Assembly (NCBI RefSeq): GCF_963678635.1
Contig: NC_087063.1
Coordinates: forward strand, 25,300,701 to 25,364,700
Direction: 5' to 3'
Source: Symsagittifera roscoffensis
Lineage: Eukaryota > Xenacoelomorpha > Acoela > Convolutidae
Length of the DNA stretch: 64,000 nt
Shown here: one piece after another, positions 11,225 through 21,552 of the stretch
Layout: each line of letters opens with the position of its first letter
Numbering within the stretch: position 1 is the first letter of the stretch
Translations under genes and position numbers: made by a program
Notes under the pieces: model-generated
The model's input: the letters and a program-made list of their open reading frames with translations, nothing else
Databases searched by the model: none
What the model was told of the DNA's origin: nothing

Positions 11225-11697
11225 TTCATCACGATCGGCAAGTCCAATAACTCAAGCCTCCGAGCTGCTCACAAAAAAGCACCTAAGTGGCAGCGGGAAG
11301 GGTGGTCTGAAACTCAACGGCCTTCCGGATTATCCGATTTAGCTTTTAAACACAATTAACATCAAAGATTCACGTATCTTGAAAGTTGGAGCGATTGAAC
11401 CTCCTTTTGGTAGCGATAAATGACCAAAAACAATTAAACATATACAAAACACTAATCAAAAAATGGTATATTACCAAGAAAAAAACCAAAATGAAAACAA
11501 AAAAAAACCATAGCTAGGTAGAAAAAACTTCACTAGAAAACCTCTGCAATCCGACTTTACTGTTGATTTTTGTATATATTCATTTATATCATGCCTCATC
11601 ATAACGGTCAAACTTCAGTGGCTTCTTTTGTACCTGTAATGTAGGGTTACTTAAGTATTCAAGCACGTCGTGATCTCCTGGTATGTTTAAAACTACT
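11225..11697 (+). other. Leader remnant of element 1b
   Basis: Non-coding A-rich sequence. It resembles the start of the element 2 leader (18540-18700) and the complement of 51930-52040 in element 3. It stops abruptly where ORF3 sequence begins, marking a large internal deletion. Confidence 0.55.
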
Positions 11698-14600
11698 GAA
11701 ACGAAACTTTTAATGGAGTCCCCGAAGAGAAGAAGAATAGAAGGCACTGCCCGAGTACGAGTACCTTTTTCGGGGACTTTGCCAAAAGAAAAGTGAGATC
11801 CACCACAGAAACCATGGAAGTAGAGCCGGGTTGAACATGGACACAGTTGCCTTTATGGAAGAAGTCTGGACGGTAGTTCGGTGCTACGGGACCCAGTCAA
11901 TGCTGAAAACAGGTCTCAACAGAGCATTGATGCGAGAGATCCTTGACAACTTGGATGAATGTGTAGGGAGAGTGAGCGAGTTATTTTTCGATTCGACCAC
12001 TTACGAAAGTGAAGTTATTTCTCCCATAAAACCAACGCAGCAAGAAGGCAGCAATGAAGTAGTGTATCTGCCAAGAACCCGAAAAGGAACGTTACGATCG
12101 AAAACGGTGATTGATAAAATCAATGACATGAACAAGAAACTTGTCAGCAAAGTGACATTGAGAAAAATTGGGAAGGCGAAAGTAGACTCTGAGATCTCAG
12201 TAAAAGCTGTCAACTCAGTCATGCGAAAGCGTGTCGAGGAAGTCATGGATATGGGGAGAGGCGTCGACCGATTGCCTGGCACAGATCGAAAATTGACCGA
12301 TGTAACGATGTGCCACCGATGTGCCATCCATCCTCATGACAGGACTGAGGTCAGCCAGTTAAAAAACCAAGAGGAAGGACCGCACTCTGACTGGAGAGAC
12401 ATTAGAGATGGAAATACTGAGCCAGTGTGGACAAAGTACCCTACGAGATTTCAGACCATCTTGCATGAACCATGGAAAGGTACGCGTCGTAGGACAGCTG
12501 ATCGCCGTGGAACATAACCGATTGGCAGTATCGGAAACTGTCTCGATCGACGGATCCGCTGGCGGATACATGGAGATGATGGAGTGCAGAAACTCGGCTA
12601 GGGGATACCTAATTGCTCTAGAAAACAATGGTGCCATGGAAGGTTATCTGGAAGAGATGATACAAGGCACGACGATGAATCAAAAGACGTACGGAACGTT
12701 GGTCTTCGCTGAGATGCATGCAGAAACGATAGACCAGTTGGTGAGCCTACCATGGACAGCGGTGGTGTTACGACACTTTGAAGAAGAAATGAGAACCACT
12801 CCGAAAATACACGCTCTGATAGCGATACCTTGCGTGAGGACAGAGCTATAACTCAGGTTTGCTTGGTGCATGACTGGATTGACGAGGGAAGAATATGCCT
12901 CAGAAGAAAGGAAAAAGTCAAAGGATGAGAAGATGCTCTTGATGACAAGTGTGAGAGACTCAGTGACTCAGTAAGAAGCGGTAGTAGTGTAAGCGAAACG
13001 GAGAATTGCTCTCTGTTTCGTCCGGTTCATGTTAGAACAAAAATCGGTGCCAGCGTTGATTACTTGTGCCAAGATGCTGAGAGAGGGCAATGATCGAGCG
13101 AAAACCTTGCTCTTACAAGCGCTTATAGACATACATCAAAGTAAACATCAAAGTAAATCGTACGGATGGAATACAAATCTTTCATCAATGAAGACATTCG
13201 CGATTGTTTCTTCGACTACGAACAAGCGGTGTTGCTAAACTTCTGGTTGTCGAGAATTGCGACAATAAGGAGCGCTGCTAATCAGCAGGCTAAGTTGTGA
13301 CTTGTTTTGGAAGAAAAGCTGACTGCAACTTCAGTGCCAAAAACTGATAACCGAGTGGAATTTGGATTGGGATTCTCGGGTTAATTACAAAGAACGAGCC
13401 TAATGATGGTGTGGGAATTGCTGAAACCATCATGGTGCCCGAGTCCTAATGCGGATTCGATATTGTTTGCGACACAGGATTGTAACTTGCGTGACCTGAA
13501 CATCATTTATAATTTGATGATAACAGCCTCCAAGAGCAACAGAGAAAACAACGTGGAACTGCCTGGCTGGGGACCAGAGGACTGGGTTAAGCCTGGTAGC
13601 TGTCTGGCGAAAGTCTGTGGACTGGAAGGTCACATGTGTGGAGATCTTGATTGCGAGAAGACTCTTGCAAAACAACACAAGCAATTGACACTACTGTTCG
13701 GGACTATAGTGATGAAGACAAAGACGGAAACGGAATTGATTCCACGGAGGAGCTGAGGTGAATCTAGTGACTGCACTAGGATTCTACAGCATGTTTAGTT
13801 GTTTAGAGTCACTATTGAATCAAAAACAAAAGCATGAGATGGTCAGGGCCATCAGCGTAGAAGTGTTTCCGGGAGTGTTGCAAACTGAACAGCAATATAT
13901 TGGAAAGTAGAGAGAAGCTATAGAAGCAGAAATGAACATTCGGCAGAGTGAAACTTATCGCAGACCTTCGGGAGCGCGATAGCTAGTGGGATCGACGTTG
14001 GCTCCGATGTGCGAAAGCCGATACCCAGTGCACTTCGTAGCAGTGGATGTGAAGAGTAGGAGGACGATTGTGGACCAAGCCTTCTCAGTGTCGAAATGTG
14101 AAAGATTAGCGATAATTTAGGTGAAATCCTACGAGTTGTGATGTAAGATGTTCGCAGTAATTCCAGAAAAACTACAGAAGAGTTGGAGCCGATATTCGGC
14201 ATAAACTTCATGGGATATGCTTGTGGGAACCTCAGTGATTTTGAAAGGCAGAAACAGAGAGGATCAACAGCGACAGATTACAAGGCAGTAGACAACAACG
14301 ACGAAATTCACCGAGTGATGATGGAAGTGGAACCACGACTGGAAGCGTCGGGAAAGCGTAATTGGAGGAGCATCATGTTGACACATGATATGTTCCCTTG
14401 CCATTGCTTACTACAAACATGGTGGTATCCCGGGCGCAGTAATCTGGTGTTGATCTGGGACACTGGTGAGCTGCTCTCCATGGGTTCAACAGATTCATCA
14501 CAGCGCATAACGATAGTGATAGTTGGAGTTATGATGGCAATTCGATGGCTGGAAGCTCATGGAAAGGAGAACAATCGACAGGAGATGCCGACGAAAGAAC

Positions 14601-15208
14601 AACTGCAGGAACTGGATTGTCTAAATGATTCAGATCTTTTCGAGACGATGTGCAAAACCTTGAACATTCCGAACAGCAGGAGACGACTGATGCCATGGTT
14701 TAGAGTCAACATGACTGCATGGTTGTACGAGTATGCCAAGAAGCATACGTCGAAGCACAGCAGAGAGTGTACAGTGCGTATCAGCTAGACATTGGAGCAG
14801 GAGCTTTCAAGCGAGCTTTTCTAACTCATCGGAATACAGTGACCACCGCAGTAAAGAAGGAAAGAATGGTTTTGACGGGAGAGAAAAAGAAGAAATGTTG
14901 AAGTAAGACCTGGAAAGAAATGTGACGTTTGCCTCCAAAACAGCTTCTGCAGGAATAGGGAGACTAATTTGGACCCTCTACCTTGTTGTAAGCAAAAGGT
15001 AGAGGAGCAGAGGTGTTGGAGGACTGCCTCCAACAGCGTCAGAAAGGCCACCGACGTGTTGCAAGACACTGAAACTGATAATGCGGAGTCAATGTCGCAG
15101 GACCCAAGTTTTAGAACCTCTAAACGACAAAAAATTAGAAGAAGTGATCAAGGGAGTGAACAAAGAAGTAACAAAGGAGAAGATGTTAAATCTCAGAATT
15201 GTATGTGA
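11698..15208 (+). pseudogene. Decayed ORF3 of element 1b
   Basis: Open pieces at 11831-12517, 12408-12851, 13029-13238, 13403-13756, 14183-14788, 14719-14901 and 14969-15208 together follow element 1 from its MESP/EGAARV block to the end of ORF3. Stops include a TAA at about 12849 in an otherwise matching helical block. Nothing upstream of this part of ORF3 is kept, so the SGNH-like domain is absent. At the protein level it is clearly the same product as 2742-6360, on the opposite strand. Confidence 0.7.
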
Positions 15209-15678
15209 GAAAAACTCAAATGAGAAACTAACAACTAAGTTTGCAATTGAAACTGAATGAAAGAAAACTTTTAGTTGATTTTTCAAGTTAAGAATTTGTG
15301 TTGCATTGATAATATTATGTGGTAATTCTAGTTAGTGGATTTAGAGACACTTACTGTTCACCTAGAGAGGCTTGAGTGAAGAGTATATTAAATATTCTAG
15401 CCTGCATGATTGTTTTTAATCAACTAAGATGAGTGGAATTGTTTAAGTGAGAAAAACTCAAATGAAAAACTAACAACTTAGTTTGCAATTGAAACTGAAT
15501 GAAAGAAAACTTTTAGTTGATTTTCGAAGTTAGGAAATTGTTGCTTTGATAAAATTGTGTGGTAATTTTAGTTAGTGGCTTTAGAACACACTTACTATTT
15601 ATCTAGAGAGGCTTGAGTGAAGAGTATATTAATTATTCTAGCCTGCATGATTGTTTTTAATCAACTAAGATGAGTGAT
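15205..15678 (+). repeat. Tandem duplication in the 3' untranslated region
   Basis: Two copies of about 242 bp (15205-15446 and 15447-15678), each starting GTGAGAAAAACTCAAATGA. The unit matches the 3' untranslated regions of elements 1 and 3, where it occurs once. It is AT-rich and non-coding. Confidence 0.75.
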
Positions 15679-15859
15679 CCCTTTGTAGTGATATGAAGTG
15701 CTTGAGTTATCTCTTGAAGAAGGAGATTATTTCACTGTTCCTTCTAACCACCGAGTTCCTTAATTTTCATATTCAGGACCAATAACAACTAAATTTCCGA
15801 AGGGAAGAAGCATGGTAGGATAATCTCAATTTGATGCTTGGCAGGTTTAACAGATTAGC

Positions 15860-16553
15860 AGTATTAATCTGACGATTTAATGAATCGGGAATGGTCAATT
15901 TGGCGTGACGTTTCAAATCAGCAATTCGTTTGAAAATAAAGACATGTCACGACTTTGAAAACTCGCGACAACTGAAAATGAGAAAAAACAGAACAAGAAT
16001 ATTTGTTGAAATAGACGAGGTGAGCGACAATCGTACGGTACAAATTGATATTGCAATTGAGATTATTGTTGGAAGACCATTCCGAGTTGTAACGGTTGTA
16101 ACTGTACAATCGTTACTGAAGATTTTCCGAGAAATTTTGGGACGAATCTGGCAGCCTTCCGGAAGGACGACAAGACCGCTCTTTGTCCGGATTCCGGAAT
16201 CAGGAAGGGTTTTGGGAAGAGAACTTGAACTTTATTTATGGCAATATTTTAGCTTCCTGGAATGTCCTGAATTGAAATAATAACATCTGAACTCGTTTTC
16301 AGATAATGAGAAGCTAGGAGTTGAGGGAAAGGGTTGATCCAACTTCGATGGGAATGATGATTTTTATCTACTCAACAAAAAAATGGTTATTTAAAAAATA
16401 AGTAGTAATTCTGTTTTTAGGAGTGACCTCGCGGTCTGGGAAAACTGAGACCCAGAAATGAGCTCACTCTTTTTGCATGTAACTAAGTTAATCTGAGCGT
16501 TCTGACAACCTAGCTCTTTTTCTGTCGATATGTACTTCCGGGCGAATGTTACA
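15860..16553 (+). repeat. 3' LTR of element 1b (5' end lost)
   Basis: Plus-oriented LTR ending TTCCGGGCGAATGTTACA at 16553. The polypurine tract and first part of the LTR are missing: 3' untranslated sequence near 15850 runs straight into LTR interior. It contains a near-perfect copy of the CCGGATTCCGGAAT palindrome (16187-16200) and the conserved CTGGG/CCCAG block near 16435-16460. Confidence 0.65.
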
Positions 16554-16590
16554 AAATGGACCCTCAACTCCTAGCTTCTCATTATCTGAA

Positions 16591-17388
16591 TGTAACACTC
16601 GCTCGGAAGTACATATCGACAGAAAAAAAGCTAGGTTGTAAAACGACTGGCTAGCGTCTAAACATAGCTCTACAGGGTTTTAAACGTCACTACCAAAGCC
16701 AGTTCTTTGTGTGGTCCTTTTAACATCGGGTCGACAAAAATGTAACTGTTTTGTGCTTCGGTCAGAATGCTCAGATTAACTTAGTTACTTGCAAAAATAG
16801 TGAGCTCATGGCTGGGTCTCAGTATCTCCAGACCACGAGGTCACTCCTAAAAACAGGGCTACTACATATTCATTATTTTACAATTGTTTTTGTTCAATAG
16901 ATAAAAATCAACGTTCCCATCGGAGATGAATCAACCCTTTCCCTTAACTCCTAGCTTCTCATTATCTGAAAATGAATTCAATGTTATTAATTCAATTCAG
17001 GACGTTCCAGGAAGCTAAAATTGTTAAAATAAAGTTCAAATTCTCTTCCCGAGACCCTTCCGGATTCCGGAATCCGGACAAAGAGCGGTCTTGTCTTCTT
17101 TCCGGAAGGCTGGTCACGTCGTCCCAACACTCTTCCTAGTTCTCGGGAATTGCTTTGTAACAATTGTAGCTGCACAATCGTTTCAACTCGGAATGGTCTT
17201 CCGTCAATAATCTCGATCACATTTTCACTTTGTTGCCATTCTCTCATTCGACTTGTCTGTCTTCACGAATATTGTTGTTCCGTTTTCCACAGTTTCAGTG
17301 TGTGCGAAAACTAAAATTGTTACGTGTCTTTCACGCCCAAATCGAAAATTTAAAAATCAGCATGTCAGGCCAAATTAATCTGCTCAAA
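16591..17388 (-). repeat. Truncated minus-strand LTR
   Basis: On the plus strand it begins TGTAACACTCGCTCGGAAG, the family LTR end, and runs through the conserved interior to about 17388, where the 5' LTR of element 2 begins. The terminal CGAATGTCACA end is missing. No coding region is attached, so it is a solo LTR or the remainder of an element cut by element 2. It includes the perfect palindrome at 17060-17077. Confidence 0.65.
17060..17077. promoter_or_regulatory. 18-bp perfect palindrome in LTR promoter region
   Basis: CCGGATTCCGGAATCCGG equals its own reverse complement. The same place holds imperfect versions in other LTRs (16187-16204, 36875-36892, 52777-52794). In element 3 it lies about 30 bp upstream of the TATA box, where a dimeric transcription factor could bind; this is inference. 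Confidence 0.45.
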
Positions 17389-18257
17389 GATTGGCGCAGC
17401 GGAATCTTCCGTCGCAGCACGAAAACAACATTAGAGGTCTTAGTCGTCATATATTGATGTGAAGGAGGCTAGAATATTCTAGAAAATTTTTTTCTAGAAA
17501 AATTCGAGTTGCGACGTTACGTTTCTGAGAAATGCAGAGACGGCTATGTATAGCCGAAAATAGAAGAAAAACAAAACAACAACCGAATTAGCGAGAGTCA
17601 GTCGGTCGAGAAAATTGACAGGAAAAAGCGAAACCTCTTATCGTGACGATCACGCACGATAAGACAACTAATTGAAGTCGATAGAAGGAAACGAGGTTTC
17701 AGTGGGGCAGACCGAAGGAGCAGTACCCTCCCGTGCCAGGAAGTTAGAGTAATAATGACGCTATTACTGGAAGAGCGCGGAATTGGAGGCTTGGACCCCA
17801 GAGATTTTCATATGGTGAAAGACTATAGTAAACTAAATTTTTAGCTACTCTGATGTCGTAAACATTTGATTTAATACCGGTTTCATTTGTTATTTTAGAA
17901 AATGAGTAGCTAGGAAGAGGATAGGGTCAATCCATCTCCAATGGATTTAGTATAGAACTGTCACTAAAAACATAGTAAAACAGAAAGTTAGAGCCGTGTT
18001 TTTAATAGCAATCATGTAGTCTGGGGATCCGAGACCCAGCTATGTAATTGACTTTGCATGTAACGAAAGCTGATAAAAATTCGTTTGACTGATGGCCTAA
18101 AAATGGTAACTTTCATTTAGCCCTAGACAAAAAAATTCAACTGGCTAGGTGGAGACGGTGAAAAACGAGTAGAATTTTAGTAAACTGACGTCGGCCAGTC
18201 GTTATTAGGTGCTTTTACTACGCTCCGTCACTGTGTAGTATTTGGGCGAATGTTACA
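17389..18257 (+). repeat. 5' LTR of element 2
   Basis: Ends GGGCGAATGTTACA at 18257. Similarity to the 3' LTR starts at GATTGGC (17389 and 33910); the first 15 bp or so are absent or replaced, where the neighbouring minus-strand LTR abuts. It has the conserved block with CTGGGG and GAGACCCAG near 18021-18039. Confidence 0.75.
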
Positions 18258-18269
18258 TAGACGTTTTAG

Positions 18270-18284
18270 TGGCCCTCCTGGGTG
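18270..18284 (+). promoter_or_regulatory. Putative primer-binding site, element 2
   Basis: TGGCCCTCCTGGGTG, 12 nt after the LTR end. It differs at one base from the site in element 3, while the 12-nt spacers differ, which points to selection on the site. The matching tRNA cannot be named without a search. Confidence 0.6.
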
Positions 18285-20543
18285 GGCCTGTCAAAGGCAT
18301 AAGACCATCATGATGAGCAAACGTTTCAGCGACGAACCCTCCGCTCCGGACGTATGCCCGAGTTAGAGGCCTTAATGTCCTTTTTTGTACTAGTCGGAAG
18401 GTACCGACCCTCCGCCTGGTGCTATTTAGCCTTTTAACTTAGTACTTAGTTAAGACGAAAAATTCCGGGGGCCGGAGGGTTAGGTGGGAAGTCATGAGCC
18501 CGCTTATCCCAAGGTCCCGGGACAAAAAACAGTTAAAGAGAAAGCTTAAAACCGAACAAAAATAGTGTATTACTAAGAAAAAACCAAAAACAGATTTACT
18601 TAATCAAAAACAGAAAAAAATTTAAAATGACAGTTTTTGTAATGTTTCTCGACGGGATGTGATCTGACTTTACTATTGTTGTTGTTTCAAATTGGTTTAT
18701 ATCATTTCTGATTGAAAGATCGATTGTTTTGGTGGCGGGTAAGGTACCCTCCCTTGAGTGTTTTTTGATTTTTTGAGCACGTTAATGACAAATTTGCCGG
18801 TGACCGGAGGGTAGAGCGGCAAGCTGACAGACCTGTTCCAGACTCAACAGAGGACATCAAGGACAACATCGACAACGACTGTTGGGTATCGTTGACACAA
18901 TTTTAGTATCGTTCGGGTACTATTTCATTAAAACTTAAGTGGTGTGGGCACAATTGGCTCGGTCCGATTGCACCCCCCATCGATTGCGAATTTCCGAGTT
19001 AAGGGTCTTTATTCGGATATTTTGGTGCAAAAGAGGGCATAGTAATTTTGATTAATGCCCACTAATTTATTATGATCCTTTTTATATATTCCTTATCTCC
19101 TATCTAGACCCGAGAAACACCCCAATTTTGTCGAAAAAGACTGATTTTCGACCAAACTGTTAACCCTAGAAATTTTGGCTATCCGCGTTTTTCCGATTAG
19201 CAAAAAGCTTCTGCGCAGTGAGCCACTACGTAGTTTGACCCCGACCCCCCTAACTAAAACAACCGCGCGGAAAAAGACTTAATAGAAGTTGACAAAAATT
19301 TTTCGATCAAAATATTTACAATTTTCGAAAATTCGTCAATATGTTTTTAGAATCGGGTTTTTCTGGTTTTTAGAGTTAGAGCGATAAATCTTTTTGCGTT
19401 GGGGGCGTGCTAGCATAACGTGCTCGGTTGCTAGTGTGATTTTTGAGTAACCCTCCGAATAGCTCCGTGGATAGAACTAGAGACTTAAAGTTTGGAAAAG
19501 GAAGGAATCGGAGGGTCCAAATTTGATAGTTTTTGGCAAAATTTTTGTTTCCAAACCAATTTTGGTCCAATTTTTTGCATTCTTCTAGCGCAGTAAAAAT
19601 TGCGGAAAAAGTCTCTGAAAACCTATATAGGTGGTGAAAAAAGGCCAACTTGACGAACGTGTTTTCGGTGATTTCTCAAAGACTAGCCAACCGATCGGAA
19701 TAACTTTGGTACCATAAGTCGCCGTTTTTGACCACTTTTTGAATTATAACCATTTTTAGGTTCATAGAGGAAAATTTTTTAGAATTTGTTTAATCGGAGG
19801 GTCCAAATTTTAGGGAACCCCCCGAGCGGCAGAAATGTTTAAAAAACACCATTACTATCCTACTGGGAAGGTTGACCGAGTCGGCCAACCCAGTTTTAAA
19901 ACATTTAGACTGCAATTTGAGGCTGTAGAGCGATGAAATTGTCTGTTTTTGTGATTTTTGAGGAACGATCCGAAGCAACCCTCCGGAGCCAGCTAAGCCC
20001 CTTAGCAACCCTCCTTAGGAAAAATCTTTGACGCAACCCTCCGAAACAGTTAAAATGACAACCCAGAGTAAATTTAGCTTGTTTTGACACTTTTTGGGAA
20101 TAGCTGGAGACTCCTTTAGACGAAACTTGAAAAATTTAGGGTTTTGAGGGTACCCTCCTAAGCAAGCCTCCGAAGTGACTAAAGCCTCATATTGACCCTC
20201 CTTAGTGAATTTAGGGGGAAACTCCGAAGCAACTTAAGTTTTTAAGGAACCCTCCGAGGTAACCCTCTGGAGCAAGCTTAACGTCTTAAAAACCTCCGAA
20301 GTAACCCTCCAAAGTGACTTAAGCCCTTTAACAACCCTCCGTAGTGAAAATTTGGAGGTACCCTCCGGGGCAGTTTGAACATCCTAAATATCCATTTAAG
20401 GTCAGAATAGAAGATCAATTACTAACGGGGTGTACATATTGGGAATTTGGGAGCCCATTTGACCCAGAAATTTGCGATCAACTTTGGATTCTAGATCGGG
20501 TTCATCAGAATTACCCGAACGAAATTTTTTTTTTGTTAATTCG

Positions 20544-20902
20544 GTTGCGTGGTTGCCTTGAGCTACTTAATAGGAAAGCTCGGGGAATCCGAGTACATAT
20601 AAAAAAAGACCTCGGTGAGTGTACTAGGCAAGACGCACTCACTTGAGAAGAAAAGTTGTTCCCTGTTCTCGTGAACTTGGAGCTGTCCAGGTGTGGAAGA
20701 GCTTTTTCATAGACTTTAGAAATTTTCGATCAGAGGTTGCCTTGAGCTACTTAGTAGGAAAGCTGAGGCAATGGCAGGACACCTAAAAAACGACCTCAGT
20801 GAGTGTATTAGACAAGACACACTCACTTGAGAAGACAGTGTCCTACGCTTCGTTCTTTTAGAGCGTACCAAACGAGGAAAGTCTTTTTTTACGACTTAGT
20901 TT
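20544..20902 (+). repeat. 192-bp tandem duplication with conserved hairpin
   Basis: Units begin with the same GGTTGCCTTGAGCTACTTA at about 20549 and 20737. Each contains GTGAGTGT, a 12-nt loop, then GCACTCAC or ACACTCAC: an 8-bp stem in which a T-G pair in unit 1 is a T-A pair in unit 2. The unit ends with a TTTT-rich stretch. It is non-coding. Confidence 0.6.
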
Positions 20903-21070
20903 TAATTATCTGTTTGAAATTATCACTGCTCTTTCATAAAAAATTGATTTAATTTAAACGAAGCAGTAATTTGATTACTGCTTTGTTTTAATTATCTGTT
21001 TGAAACCATCACTGCTCTTTCATAAAAAATTGTTTGATTTTAAACGAAGCAGTAATTTGATTACTGCTAG
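20903..21070 (+). repeat. 84-bp tandem duplication in leader
   Basis: Two adjacent copies of a sequence that begins TTTTAATTATCTGTTTGAAA and ends GCAGTAATTTGATTACTGCT. The end is itself an inverted repeat (AGCAGTAA and TTACTGCT), so each copy can form a stem-loop. Confidence 0.65.
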
Positions 21071-21552
21071 CGGCAAAGTGATACTGAACAAAAAGATCGC
21101 TGTCACCAAAAGGGTATTCTTATCTAGTTACCAATTGTGTTTTGTGTCTTAATTATAATATCTTGTAAAAATTTGTGATTCTGTTATAGTAAGTGATAGA
21201 GTGGAATTAAAAATAACTAAACACTGTGTGTAGCTGTAGCTGAGTCACTAAATAGTATCTCTAAGAGGTTGAATGGATATTTTTGATGTCAAAAGAGTTG
21301 AGTGAGTAGGCTTAAGCAAGTTTTTTCGAATTTATTTTTGGAACTTGTGCATTGCCGTCAAAAGAAATGTTCCTATCAAGAGACATGAAGCGTAGAGACT
21401 TGCTAAGATTAACAACTAAGATTCCCAGGCTGAGCACGGGGACCACGCAAAAATTTTAATCACGGCGTAGCCAATCCACGATTAGCAGCGTTTCCGACGT
21501 TTTTGCCGACGACGCAACGATTAGAGGTCAAGCTGGTCGTTCAGTGAGCGGA

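Larger units (their letters stand above)
11054..16553 (+). mobile_element. Element 1b: decayed internal-deletion copy
   Basis: Plus-strand element, head-to-head with element 1. It has a truncated 5' LTR (11054-11197), a primer-binding site, about 0.5 kb of leader, then a direct jump to the second half of ORF3 (from about 11698), a 3' untranslated region with a tandem duplication, and a 3' LTR. Gag, pol, the macrodomain and the first half of ORF3 are missing. Many stops and frameshifts mark it as the oldest or least constrained copy. Confidence 0.75.
18285..21552 (+). other. Long 5' leader of element 2
   Basis: About 3.3 kb without a coding frame between the primer-binding site and gag. From about 18400 to 20380 it carries some 18 copies of ACCCTCCG-type or GGAGGGT motifs. 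Beyond 20540 there are two tandem duplications: a 192-bp unit with a conserved hairpin and an 84-bp unit. The A-rich start resembles the leaders of elements 1b and 3. Leader length is close to that of element 3 (3.1 kb). Confidence 0.65.
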
